From: JAHJDO01 sp030671985 [NCBI: bacterium]
GTDB taxonomy: Bacteria; JAHJDO01
Assembly (NCBI GenBank): GCA_030671985.1
Contig: DAOVHI010000011.1
Coordinates: forward strand, 1-16,807
Direction of reading: 5' to 3'
Length of the DNA stretch: 16,807 nt
Position 1 is the first letter of the stretch, and each line of letters begins with the position of its first letter. The notes below the pieces were generated by a model. The model searched no databases. It was not told where the DNA came from and saw only the letters and a list, made by a program, of their open reading frames with translations. Below, in pieces: positions 1 to 8,291 of this stretch. The translations under genes were made by a program, and so were the position numbers.

Positions 1-766
1 GGGAGTCTTCATATCCAATAAAAGAAGAAATTTCAGAAATATTATAATCCGTTTCAATAAGCAGTCGCTTTGCATGGTTAATTCTTATACTGGTAAGATA
101 ATCAATAGGGGATTTACCTATAATTTTCTTAAAAATATTACCAAAATATGTTTCACTTAAGTTTGCTTCCACGGATATATCTTGCAATGTTATACCTTTT
201 TGATAATTGGTTCGCATGAATTTTTCTGCTTTGATTATATTTTTATAACTTTTTATTCTTCGAAATTGAAGTGTGTCTTTTGTGTTTAGATAAGCATTTA
301 AAATAAGCCCCAATAAAGCTTTTAACTCTCCACTTGTTATGATAGAAGATGCATCCGATTGGCTGCGAATGTGATAGATAATGGCGGAGCAGATTGTTCT
401 TGCTTCAATGTCTGCTTTTAGGTGAACAATACGAGGCCATATTTGATTATTTTTTAGTAGAGGTGTTTTCTTTCTCAACTTGTTTGTACTGTAAAAATTA
501 AAGTGGATGTAGTAACGGCAAAAATTTTCATCTCCTTTTGTATATATATTGAAATTTTCACCAGGGTATACAAGAAGAATATCCCCTTTTTCAAGGTGAT
601 ATTCGGTATCATCTACAACCAACACTCCTCTTCCTGACGCAACAAAATGAAGATCATGGTCAGAACAAACCTGAGTTTTTTTATTTTTTTCAACAAACCC
701 CGGAAGAAAACTGGTTTTTCCTGCAGAATTCACTATTGGAGAAATATCGTTGAGGTCTTTACTCAT
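1..766 (-). CDS. AraC-family transcriptional regulator, 3' end cut by window edge
   Basis: A DNA-binding regulator; 255 residues are visible and the frame is open through base 1, so roughly 25-35 C-terminal residues are missing. Residues about 38-85 look like an AraC-type cupin sensor (GRGVLVVDDTEYHLEKGD, then VYPGENF), which in this family usually binds a small sugar or related ligand. Residues about 190-255 carry the AraC double helix-turn-helix: first helix pair around ITLQDISVEANLSETYFG, the linker GKSPIDYL, and the start of the second around YNISEISSFIGYEDS. The ATG at 766-764 lies 6 bases after the icd stop, in the same frame, and has no clear Shine-Dalgarno sequence, so translation probably depends on ribosomes finishing icd. 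It is the last visible gene of the long minus-strand train and may regulate the nearby hydrolase/aminotransferase/isomerase genes (inference). The family call is firm; the ligand is unknown. Confidence 0.93.
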   Translation of the reverse strand, partial: MSKDLNDISPIVNSAGKTSFLPGFVEKNKKTQVCSDHDLHFVASGRGVLVVDDTEYHLEKGDILLVYPGENFNIYTKGDENFCRYYIHFNFYSTNKLRKKTPLLKNNQIWPRIVHLKADIEARTICSAIIYHIRSQSDASSIITSGELKALLGLILNAYLNTKDTLQFRRIKSYKNIIKAEKFMRTNYQKGITLQDISVEANLSETYFGNIFKKIIGKSPIDYLTSIRINHAKRLLIETDYNISEISSFIGYEDS

Positions 767-772
767 GTTTAA

Positions 773-1984
773 CTATTCTGTCATATTTTTTATGACTTCA
801 TCTCCGAATTCAGAGCATTTAAGAAGCTTTGCGCCATTCATCAATCTTTCAAAATCATATGTAACTTTTTTGCTTGAGATTGCCTTGCTTATCCCTTTAA
901 CAATAAGATCTGCGGCATCCTTCCATCCAATATATCTAAGCATCATCTCTCCTGACAATATCACTGATCCAGGGTTAACTTTGTCCATATCTGCATATTT
1001 TGGCGCTGTGCCGTGAGTTGCCTCAAATATTGCGTGACCGGTATCATAGTTGATATTCCCGCCGGGCGCTATTCCAATCCCTCCTGCTTGAGCAGCTATC
1101 GCATCCGAAATATAATCTCCATTAAGATTCATTGTAGCTATTACATCGAATTCGTCAGTTCTTGTTAATATTTGCTGCAAGAAAATATCGGCAATAGCAT
1201 CTTTTATTAAGACCTTTCCCTGAGGAACAATTCCTTTACATTCTTCCCATGAGATAACTTCTTCAGGAAACTCGTTTTTTGCCAGCTCATATCCCCATGT
1301 TCTAAACGCTCCCTCTGTATACTTTTGAATATTGCCTTTATGAACAAGAGTTATGCTTTTTCTTTTATTGTTTATTGCATACTTTATTGCTGCTCTTATT
1401 AGTCTTTTGCTTCCAGTCTCACTTATTGGTTTTATTCCTACGCCGGAGTCTTCTTTAATATGCCATCCAAAAGAATCTTTGCAAAAAGCAATAAGCTTCT
1501 TTACATCTTCTGAATATGCCTGTAGTTCCAGCCCTGCATAGACGTCTTCAGTGTTTTCCCGAAAAACAACTATATCGACTTTTTCAGGATGTTTGACCGG
1601 ACTCGGAACACCTTCAAGCCACTTTATTGGCCGCAGACAAACGTATAAATCCAATAATTTTCTAAGAGTTACGTTCAGACTTCTAAAACCGCCGCCAACA
1701 GGTGTTGTTAGGGGACCCTTTATCCCTATCAGATATTCCCTGAAAGCGTTAACTGTTTGTTCAGGCAGCCATTCCTTTGTTTTTTTATACGCTTTTTCTC
1801 CTGCAAATATTTCTTTCCATACAATCTTTCTTTTGTCTCCATATGCCAAATCAACCGCAACATTAAACACTCTTACCGAAGCTCTCCAGATATCGGGACC
1901 GATTCCGTCTCCCTCAATGAATGGAATAATTGGTTTATCTGGTACACATAGCTGCCCATCTTTCATTTTGATTTGGTTGCCCAT
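773..1984 (-). CDS. icd: NADP-dependent isocitrate dehydrogenase
   Basis: Oxidative decarboxylation of isocitrate to 2-oxoglutarate with reduction of NADP+, a cytoplasmic citric-acid-cycle step. The 403-residue protein is colinear with the E. coli Icd type (about 416 residues). Substrate residues are visible: S102 and N104 in RSLNVTLR, R108, R118, R142 in [12 protein letters not shown]149 and K216. Metal-binding aspartates are D262, D290 and D294 (NLNGDYISD). NADP+ rather than NAD+ use is indicated by K329-Y330 in HGTAPKYA and Y376/R380 in VTYDFERLM, which match the E. coli residues that hold the 2'-phosphate. S102 corresponds to the E. coli AceK phosphorylation site, but no aceK is in the window. 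The start lies 2 bases after the aconitase stop, with an AAAGGG-type ribosome site inside the end of acn, so the two consecutive cycle enzymes are probably co-translated. Confidence 0.97.
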   Translation of the reverse strand: MGNQIKMKDGQLCVPDKPIIPFIEGDGIGPDIWRASVRVFNVAVDLAYGDKRKIVWKEIFAGEKAYKKTKEWLPEQTVNAFREYLIGIKGPLTTPVGGGFRSLNVTLRKLLDLYVCLRPIKWLEGVPSPVKHPEKVDIVVFRENTEDVYAGLELQAYSEDVKKLIAFCKDSFGWHIKEDSGVGIKPISETGSKRLIRAAIKYAINNKRKSITLVHKGNIQKYTEGAFRTWGYELAKNEFPEEVISWEECKGIVPQGKVLIKDAIADIFLQQILTRTDEFDVIATMNLNGDYISDAIAAQAGGIGIAPGGNINYDTGHAIFEATHGTAPKYADMDKVNPGSVILSGEMMLRYIGWKDAADLIVKGISKAISSKKVTYDFERLMNGAKLLKCSEFGDEVIKNMTE

Positions 1985-1986
1985 TA

Positions 1987-3924
1987 TTATTTGCCCTTTC
2001 TTTTTATATAGTTCAGCAATCCTCCTGCCGCTATTATCTGTTTTTCTTTTTCAGTAAAATCGTGTTTCAACTCAATATCAACATTCTTGGTCTTGTTTTT
2101 TAGTTTCGAATTTTCTGCTATCGCTTTCTCTACATCCCTGATTTCCACAATATCGCCTGCGTTTAAACGCTGATAATCATCGGGTTTCATGAAGATAAGA
2201 GGCAGAATACCAAAGTTTATTAAATTCGTTCTATGAATTCTTTCTATGGATTTTGCGACAACGGCCTTTACTCCCAGATACATTGGACATATAGCCGCAT
2301 GTTCACGGCTTGAACCCTGTCCGTAACTCAGCCCAGCTACAATAATATTACTGTAACCGTCTGATTTGTTGTCCTTGCATTGTTTTGGGAAAGATGGCTC
2401 AATTCCTTCAAATACAAATTGAGAATATTTCTTAATATTGGAGCGGTATTTCAGTCTTGACCCTGCCGGCATTATGTGATCAGTAGTAATTTCATCTCCT
2501 ACTTTGATTGCAATCCTGCCATTGATGTTTTTAGATAAAGGTTCGTTTATTGGAGACTCTCCGATATTAGGACCTTTACATATCTTTGTTTTTTTGTACT
2601 CAGGTGCCGGTGAGATGATCATAGTGTCATCTACGCAAAATTTCTTCGGCAAAGTAAAATACGGAAAAACAAGTTCTTTAAGATCGCGTGGATCAGTGAC
2701 TACTTCGGATAGCGCGCATGCAGCAGCTGTTTCAGGACTTGACAGATAAACGGAAGCAGATTGAGTTCCGCAGCGACCCTTGAAGTTTCTATTATTGGTT
2801 CTGATGCTCACTGCTTTTGTGGCTGGAGCATGGCTGTTGCCGATGCAGAATCCACAAGCGCATTCCGCAATTCTGGCGCCTGCATCAATCAATGTAGAGA
2901 GACTGCCATCATCGGTTATCATTTTTAATACCTGTCTTGAACCCGGGGAAACCACAAAACTTACGCTTTGCGGGATTTTACGTCCTTTGACTATATGAGC
3001 GGCTGTCTTAAGATCATTGTAGGAAGAGTTGGTACAGCTGCCAATGATTACCTGATCTACTTTCTTACCAACCAGTTCCCTCACAGTTGTAACATTGCCC
3101 GGGCTATGAGGACATGCAAGCATTGGTTCAATCTCATCAAGATTAATATTTATTATCTTTTCGTACTTGGCATCCGAGTCTGCTTTTAATTCTTTCCACT
3201 GATATTCTCTATTCTGAGAGAGAAGAAATCTTTTCGTAAGCTTATCACTCGGAAATATTGAAGTAGTAATACCAAGTTCAGCTCCCATATTAGTTATGGT
3301 CGCTCTTTCAGGAACATCTAAACTCTCAAGTCCGCTGCCTCCATATTCTATTATGATTCCAACGTTTCCTTTGGCGCCGAACATCTTTAAAATTGTAAGT
3401 ATAATATCCTTCGCATTTACCCACGGATTTAATTTGCCTTCCAGATTAATACGGATGATTTTAGGATAACGCAGTGTATATTCGCATGTTCCCATTGCCA
3501 CAGCCACGTCCAATCCGCCTGCTCCGATAGCAAGCATCCCCATGCCTCCTGCTGTCGGAGTGTGGGAATCAGAACCAAGAAGTGTTTTGCCAGGCTCTGC
3601 AAATCTTTCCAGATGCACCTGATGACATATTCCGTTTCCTGCTTTTGAAAAATAAGCTCCATACTTACTGGCAGCAGTTTGAAGATAACAGTGGTCATCG
3701 GCATTTTCAAAACCGGCTTGTATCGTATTATGATCAACGTAACTGACAGACAGTTCCGTCTTTATCTTTGGAATTCCCAGTGATTCAAACTGGAGATAAG
3801 CCATTGTTCCCGTAGCGTCCTGTGTAAGAGTTTGATCTATTCTTATTACAATCTCCTCACCAGATACCATTTTCCCTTTTAAAAGGTGTTCTTTTATAAC
3901 TTTCTCTACTATACCAAAACCCAC
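1987..3924 (-). CDS. acn: Aconitate hydratase, short Aquifex-type
   Basis: Interconverts citrate and isocitrate through cis-aconitate using a [4Fe-4S] cluster. Cluster ligands are C297 ([11 protein letters not shown]) and C357/C360 ([13 protein letters not shown]). Other family signatures are [15 protein letters not shown] near 115-129, the substrate-loop motif [11 protein letters not shown] near 377-387, and the swivel-domain serine/arginine motif [14 protein letters not shown] at 531-544. At 645 residues it is much shorter than AcnA (about 890) and resembles the class annotated as 'putative aconitase, Aquifex type'. The start is GTG at 3924-3922; AGAAGGG lies 7 bases upstream, and no better start exists before the stop of the preceding gene 19 bases away. 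It is directly followed by icd, giving two consecutive steps from citrate to 2-oxoglutarate. No citrate synthase is visible. Related LeuC/homoaconitase enzymes are less likely because both the catalytic and swivel domains are present in one chain and the partner is icd. Confidence 0.93.
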   Translation of the reverse strand: MGFGIVEKVIKEHLLKGKMVSGEEIVIRIDQTLTQDATGTMAYLQFESLGIPKIKTELSVSYVDHNTIQAGFENADDHCYLQTAASKYGAYFSKAGNGICHQVHLERFAEPGKTLLGSDSHTPTAGGMGMLAIGAGGLDVAVAMGTCEYTLRYPKIIRINLEGKLNPWVNAKDIILTILKMFGAKGNVGIIIEYGGSGLESLDVPERATITNMGAELGITTSIFPSDKLTKRFLLSQNREYQWKELKADSDAKYEKIININLDEIEPMLACPHSPGNVTTVRELVGKKVDQVIIGSCTNSSYNDLKTAAHIVKGRKIPQSVSFVVSPGSRQVLKMITDDGSLSTLIDAGARIAECACGFCIGNSHAPATKAVSIRTNNRNFKGRCGTQSASVYLSSPETAAACALSEVVTDPRDLKELVFPYFTLPKKFCVDDTMIISPAPEYKKTKICKGPNIGESPINEPLSKNINGRIAIKVGDEITTDHIMPAGSRLKYRSNIKKYSQFVFEGIEPSFPKQCKDNKSDGYSNIIVAGLSYGQGSSREHAAICPMYLGVKAVVAKSIERIHRTNLINFGILPLIFMKPDDYQRLNAGDIVEIRDVEKAIAENSKLKNKTKNVDIELKHDFTEKEKQIIAAGGLLNYIKRKGK

Positions 3925-3943
3925 TTTTGTGCCCTTCTCTGTG

Positions 3944-4780
3944 TTACAGTAATTGTTTTAATGTCTTTGCATACTTTCCAATAACATCCAGATTGTCATC
4001 CCAGTACGTCTCAAGGGAATACCAGCCGTTATATGAGCGGCTTTTTAGGAATTCTATAAATTCTTTTACTTCCGCAATTCCTGTTCCTAATTCGGCTTGC
4101 CCTAACCATCTATCTCCTTTTGCCGGATAACCGGTGCCTTCCTGTGTTTCCTTTACATCTTTGATATGAACATGTCTTAGTATATCCCAGAATTTCTCAA
4201 GCGCAACTACAGAAGATTCTGCTCCGTAATATGAATTTGCGGAATCTCCTACAAAATACAGCGGCGAATTTTTCATCATAGAAAATATGTCCTCAAGCAT
4301 TTCCGATGTTGACATAACATCATAAGAGATACCAAATGCCTCAGTAGCAATGTCCAAACCGTGCTCTTTTCCGGCTTCGATCGCATTATCAATAGAAGCG
4401 GCAACAAGTTTTCTTCCTTCTTCGGGAGACATATCTTCAGGCAGCCTGTTTCCGTTGGTCATGGCAAGAGCAGGTTTCAAAACAGAAGCTGAGTTAATCA
4501 TTACTCTTGTTTTTTTACATGCCTCCTCAAAGTCTTTGCCTCCGGATTTTAAATGATTGACAATAAGGTCTATGTTAGGAATGCACATATCTCTCTTTGT
4601 TATTTCTTTTAAAACGTCACGCAACAAATCATGATTAAGATAAAAATCCTCTGCTTCCAGAAACATAGGTTCTATTCCTGTAATGCCATACGATTTTATC
4701 GTATCTAAAAAATCACGAAAAGCACCAAGATCAGTAAACAGTTCTTTGGTATGTTTATAAGTCATTAATGAAATTTTCAT
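3944..4780 (-). CDS. Sugar phosphate isomerase/epimerase-like TIM barrel (AP_endonuc_2 family)
   Basis: A 278-residue xylose-isomerase-like TIM-barrel protein; family members isomerise or epimerise sugars, keto-sugars or inositol derivatives with a divalent metal. Likely metal and catalytic residues are E147 (ATEAFG), D179 (FVGDSAN), H203/H205 (HVHIKD) and E257 (YSLETYW), the usual E-D-H-E set. An early TIM-barrel strand is visible as ITGIEPMF near residue 33. The open frame continues 13 codons upstream to 4819, but ATG 4780 is chosen because AGGAG sits 5 bases before it and the protein then begins at the first barrel strand (MKISLMTYKH). That start lies 1 base after the stop of the DegT aminotransferase, so the two are probably translationally coupled. 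The substrate is not deducible; a keto-sugar or inosose made or used by the neighbouring aminotransferase is a reasonable guess. Confidence 0.85.
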   Translation of the reverse strand: MKISLMTYKHTKELFTDLGAFRDFLDTIKSYGITGIEPMFLEAEDFYLNHDLLRDVLKEITKRDMCIPNIDLIVNHLKSGGKDFEEACKKTRVMINSASVLKPALAMTNGNRLPEDMSPEEGRKLVAASIDNAIEAGKEHGLDIATEAFGISYDVMSTSEMLEDIFSMMKNSPLYFVGDSANSYYGAESSVVALEKFWDILRHVHIKDVKETQEGTGYPAKGDRWLGQAELGTGIAEVKEFIEFLKSRSYNGWYSLETYWDDNLDVIGKYAKTLKQLL

Positions 4781-4781
4781 T

Positions 4782-6062
4782 TTAACTCCTATAAGCTTCT
4801 GCAACTTTACAGAATGCATCTATCATATATTGGATGTGTTTTTCTTCATACACCGGATGAATAGGAAATGTACAGGTTCTCTGTTCAAGCCATGAAGCAT
4901 TTTCGCATATAAAGCCTGAATAGTCTACTGCTTCAGCCCGCGTGTATTCTTTTGACTCAAACGGGAATTTAGCCGTGCCAAATCCCATGTGTTCGGTAAA
5001 TGCCTTTTCTCTGTAGGACTGCCACCACTGAACAGGCATAACAGGAACGCCTTCCTTTGCTATAGAATCTACAAAGGTCTGAATATCGCATGTCAAATTA
5101 TCCATATTCAGTGTAATTGGGAAGAGCCAGAATGCATTTAACCTGTCAGACGTATGAGGAGGCAAATACTTGACGGCATTATGACTGGATAGTGCTTTTA
5201 TTATCATCTCTCCGTTTCGTATTCTGTTTTTCAAATGATAGCTGTCAAGCCTTGCCAGTTCTTTCAGTCCGATAGCTGACTGTATTTCTGTCATTCTATA
5301 ATTAAAACCGACCATCTCGTGAATATATGGAAGTCTCTTGCCCTCTGCCTGAGCTTTGAGTCTTGCAGGGATGTTATACCCATGATCTCTGAATGACTTG
5401 CATTTCCATGACAGATCTTCATCATTTGTAATTGTGCATCCGCCTTCGCCGCCGGTCGTAAAGTGTTTAGTCTGGCAGAAACTAAATGCTCCGGCATTAC
5501 CTATTGTACCGACTTTTTTACCTTTATAAACTCCTCCGAAGCATTGCGCGCAGTCTTCAATTACAAACAAGTTATGTTTTTTTGCAATATCCATAATCGG
5601 ATCCATATCGCAGACAATGCCATATAAATGCACAACAAGAATGGCTTTGGTTTTTTTAGTTATTTTTTGTTCTATGTCCGCGGGGTCAATTGTATGATTT
5701 TCTTTTTTAACATCAGCGAAGATGGGTATAGCTCCTGCCTGAAGAATGCAAAAGGAAGATGCTATGAAGGAATATGAAGGACATATTACCTCATCTCCCG
5801 GCCCTATTCCAAGACACGAAACTGCTGTATGCAGCGCAGCGGTTCCGTTTATTACGGATATACCGAATTTTGCTCCATTCCACTGCGCAAACTTGTTTTC
5901 AAATTCCATTCCCAGTGGACCTGTCCAGTAATTAGTTTTTCCATTTCTTAAAGGTCCCATTGCGGCCTGAATTGTTTCCTCTTCAAAATGCGGCCATTTT
6001 GGGAATGATTCCTTGCAAACAGGTTCTCCTCCGCTTATCGCTAGCTGTTCTTTGTTCGACAT
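4782..6062 (-). CDS. DegT/DnrJ/EryC1/StrS-family PLP aminotransferase
   Basis: A fold-type I pyridoxal-phosphate enzyme of 426 residues. These enzymes usually transfer an amino group from glutamate or glutamine to a keto-sugar or ketocyclitol. The Schiff-base lysine is K199 in SFCQTKHFTTGGEGG; D170 in VIEDCAQ should pair with the pyridine nitrogen; INGTAALHTA at 71-80 is the phosphate-binding loop. The opening LAISGGEPV is reminiscent of the glutamine:scyllo-inosose aminotransferases of aminocyclitol pathways, but that is recall, not an alignment. A strong AAAGGAG lies 9 bases upstream of ATG 6062, inside the end of the ceramidase-like gene. It lies between a putative hydrolase and a TIM-barrel isomerase, each 1 base away, so all three likely serve one pathway. 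The family is certain; whether the role is biosynthetic or catabolic is open. Confidence 0.94.
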   Translation of the reverse strand: MSNKEQLAISGGEPVCKESFPKWPHFEEETIQAAMGPLRNGKTNYWTGPLGMEFENKFAQWNGAKFGISVINGTAALHTAVSCLGIGPGDEVICPSYSFIASSFCILQAGAIPIFADVKKENHTIDPADIEQKITKKTKAILVVHLYGIVCDMDPIMDIAKKHNLFVIEDCAQCFGGVYKGKKVGTIGNAGAFSFCQTKHFTTGGEGGCTITNDEDLSWKCKSFRDHGYNIPARLKAQAEGKRLPYIHEMVGFNYRMTEIQSAIGLKELARLDSYHLKNRIRNGEMIIKALSSHNAVKYLPPHTSDRLNAFWLFPITLNMDNLTCDIQTFVDSIAKEGVPVMPVQWWQSYREKAFTEHMGFGTAKFPFESKEYTRAEAVDYSGFICENASWLEQRTCTFPIHPVYEEKHIQYMIDAFCKVAEAYRS

Positions 6063-6063
6063 G

Positions 6064-7398
6064 TTATTTCTCTCCTTTCTTTTTATGTAATGTATTAAGT
6101 AATTCTATTGTTTTCTCTCTTAAAATATATCCTGCTTCCGGTTTAAAAGCCGCACCTGTTGATTCATAACCACCTTGTTCAAAAGATTCCCTTCTGGAAA
6201 TATATCCCAGATAATCTCCGCCTAGTTCTATAATAAAAGTTTTTGCGAAAGGAGATTTTTTCTTTATTTCAAGTCCGAACTCCACAAAATATTCGCATGG
6301 CACAGTTACAAATGCTATATCTCCTATTCTGATACCCGTGATTTCTGTAGCATATTCACCTTTGCCAAGTCCTTGAGCTCTGAGCAACCCCATGCTTGAG
6401 AGAAATTCTTCCATATGTCCAGGCCAATCTTGACCTGCGCAATTTGTTTTGCTTGATACTATTTCTCTTGCCTTCCTTATAGAACTCTCATCATAATCCT
6501 TTAAAGGCAGTTTTACTTGGATTCTTTCTCCTGAAACAGTAACATCATCTCTAAATTTCTCCATCCTTGCAACAGTTTTAATTACTTCGGAACCCAGAAC
6601 TCTTCCTATTCGTGAAGCATGTTCAAAATATTCATATTTTTTATCAGGATTTCTCTTTACATTTGCATGATTGATATCGCCCATAGCGCCTGAAGTGTAA
6701 ACAAACCCTATGTCTCCTATTATATTGGTAATAAGTTTATTCATAACTCCGGGAAAATCTGCCGATACATCATATCCGTCAACAGTGTCCGTGTGCAGAG
6801 CAAAATTAGCTATAAGTCCGTCAATGTCATTATAATCTCTGCCAAAGGCCAACACTCCAACTTCCGGGTCAATTGGTCCGACAGGTTTAACAATATCTGA
6901 ATTACATATTCCGGGATTTGTTACGACTTTCCCATTTTTCATCAGGAATCTGCGATTAAAGGAAACGCCATGCTCTTCTCCGCTTAAACATGCGACTCTT
7001 GTTTTTTTGACTGAGCAGTTTGCCTGTATTGCTGCAGAAGCTATATTTGACGGCAGTGCCTCAAGCCATTTTTCGTCTACGCCATGAGTTATTGTAGTGT
7101 CTTTTTTCCATATTAACGTAGGACCTGTATGAGTATGAGTCGCGCAGATAATAATATTTTTATTAGGAATCCCTGTTTCTTTTACTATAATTTCTCTGGC
7201 AAGTTTCACTTCATCCTTTCCAATTCCAATCAAATCACAGGAAACTATGCAGATTTTGTTTTTACCGTCATCAAATACTGCAGCTTTGGCAAACAATAGG
7301 TCATGAATTTTTTTGGCTATCCTTACATCAAAATGCCCCTGAAGACAGCATCCAAGGTTCGGCGTAATATCTATCTTTGAAAATCCTGCTTTTAACAT
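6064..7398 (-). CDS. Neutral/alkaline ceramidase-like hydrolase, cytoplasmic short form
   Basis: A 444-residue protein matching the N-terminal catalytic domain of neutral/alkaline non-lysosomal ceramidases. The family opening AGFSKIDITP is at residues 4-13. Zinc-ligand candidates are H88/H90 in ATHTHTGP and H202 in FALHTDTV. Two features differ from true ceramidase as I recall it: there is no signal peptide, and the GDxS motif that carries the nucleophilic serine appears as GDIN (240-243), with Asn at the serine position. The C-terminal Ig-like domain of full ceramidases (about 650-780 residues) is absent. Many bacterial relatives occur next to sugar genes, and ceramide hydrolysis has not been shown for them. 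AAGGAG lies 7 bases before ATG 7398. The next gene starts 1 base after the stop. Amide, ester or other hydrolysis of a sugar derivative is possible; the substrate is unknown. Confidence 0.85.
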   Translation of the reverse strand: MLKAGFSKIDITPNLGCCLQGHFDVRIAKKIHDLLFAKAAVFDDGKNKICIVSCDLIGIGKDEVKLAREIIVKETGIPNKNIIICATHTHTGPTLIWKKDTTITHGVDEKWLEALPSNIASAAIQANCSVKKTRVACLSGEEHGVSFNRRFLMKNGKVVTNPGICNSDIVKPVGPIDPEVGVLAFGRDYNDIDGLIANFALHTDTVDGYDVSADFPGVMNKLITNIIGDIGFVYTSGAMGDINHANVKRNPDKKYEYFEHASRIGRVLGSEVIKTVARMEKFRDDVTVSGERIQVKLPLKDYDESSIRKAREIVSSKTNCAGQDWPGHMEEFLSSMGLLRAQGLGKGEYATEITGIRIGDIAFVTVPCEYFVEFGLEIKKKSPFAKTFIIELGGDYLGYISRRESFEQGGYESTGAAFKPEAGYILREKTIELLNTLHKKKGEK

Positions 7399-7418
7399 CT
7401 AATTTCTCCTTGAATTAT

Positions 7419-8291
7419 TTATTGCCTTTGGTAATAAGCAATGCCGCTGTTATTGGAAGGGTCGGATAGTTTGGGATTATTGCTGATAGCAAATTTCATT
7501 TGAGCCGCAGCCTGTTCAGGTTTTGCCTGTTTTAAGTAAACCAGTCCAAGATTGTAATGAGCATAGTAAAATTTCGGATCGTATTTTATAGCAAGTTTTA
7601 ATTGCTCTTCAGCTTGTACCAGCTTATCTTTCTGTAGATATACCGCGCCTAAGTTATTATGAGAAGCTACATGTTTAGGATCATGTTCAATAGCAAGTTT
7701 ATATTGCTCCTCGGCATTCTCTAATTTACCCTGCTTCCAATAAATGACTCCGAGGTTGTTGTAACTATCGGGATATTGAGGACTATGCTTGATGGCGAGC
7801 TTTAGATTTTTTATAGCCCCAGGAGTATTATTTATATCAGAATATAGTCTGGCGAGACTAAAATATGCCCAAGTATATTCAGGGTCATAAGAGATGGCAA
7901 GTTTGTAATGCTTTGCCATTTCCTCAAGTCGTCCAAGCTTTTTATAAACATCCGTTAAACAATCATAAGCCTTGGTATATTTAGGATTATATTTAATAGC
8001 AAGCGCGTATTGAGATATAGCTTCGTCAGATTTATTCTGTTTTTCATACGCTTTTCCCAGCTTGTAATAAGCTTCCACATACACAGGGTTATATTTGACG
8101 GCAAGTTTATAGCGTTTAACAGCTTTTTTAATTTCCTTATTACCAACGTGTTTTTCTGCAAGGATGAAGTGTTTCTCAGCTTTTTTTCTATTTGTATCCG
8201 ATAGCTGAAAAATCTCTGTGTTTGATTGAGAATAAGAATACGCGAAAGAGAAAAATAGAAAAAATATTGCAAATATAGCGGTTGTTTTCAT
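7419..8291 (-). CDS. Exported tetratricopeptide-repeat protein
   Basis: A 290-residue protein with an N-terminal hydrophobic stretch at residues 3-20 after MK, ending in small and polar residues (AYSYSQS), which reads as a Sec signal peptide. Residues about 37-274 form seven regular 34-residue tetratricopeptide repeats. Consecutive helices end in variants of LAIKYNPKY, and the later units carry the canonical NNLGVIYWKQGKLENAEEQYKLA pattern (split here as NNLGVIYWKQGKL, then ENAEEQYKLA). Such arrays are protein-binding scaffolds; no enzyme domain is present. The last unit breaks off in SNNSGIAYYQRQ, so the array ends mid-repeat. ATG 8291 directly follows the phosphofructokinase stop with no spacer, suggesting coupling, although a functional link to glycolysis is not evident. 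The partner and location (periplasm or outer surface) cannot be told. Confidence 0.9.
   Translation of the reverse strand: MKTTAIFAIFFLFFSFAYSYSQSNTEIFQLSDTNRKKAEKHFILAEKHVGNKEIKKAVKRYKLAVKYNPVYVEAYYKLGKAYEKQNKSDEAISQYALAIKYNPKYTKAYDCLTDVYKKLGRLEEMAKHYKLAISYDPEYTWAYFSLARLYSDINNTPGAIKNLKLAIKHSPQYPDSYNNLGVIYWKQGKLENAEEQYKLAIEHDPKHVASHNNLGAVYLQKDKLVQAEEQLKLAIKYDPKFYYAHYNLGLVYLKQAKPEQAAAQMKFAISNNPKLSDPSNNSGIAYYQRQ

Noticed and set aside
766-773. True fusion of isocitrate dehydrogenase and AraC regulator
   Set aside because: A TAG stop separates them and the icd C-terminus ends exactly as in the family, so they are treated as two genes; only the close in-frame spacing is reported.
1551-2057. Plus-strand open frame of 168 codons
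   Set aside because: It lies antisense to icd and the end of acn, both with complete catalytic motifs, and its translation resembles no protein family.
3429-3737. Minus-strand open frame of 102 codons inside acn
   Set aside because: It is another frame of the aconitase gene, whose own frame carries the conserved motifs; no ribosome site or family was recognised.
4781-4819. Thirteen-residue N-terminal extension of the TIM-barrel protein
   Set aside because: It lies inside the end of the aminotransferase gene, and AGGAG is positioned for ATG 4780, where the first barrel strand begins.
7955-8272. Minus-strand open frame of 105 codons inside the TPR gene
   Set aside because: It is an out-of-frame shadow of the TPR repeats, rich in repeated low-complexity residues.
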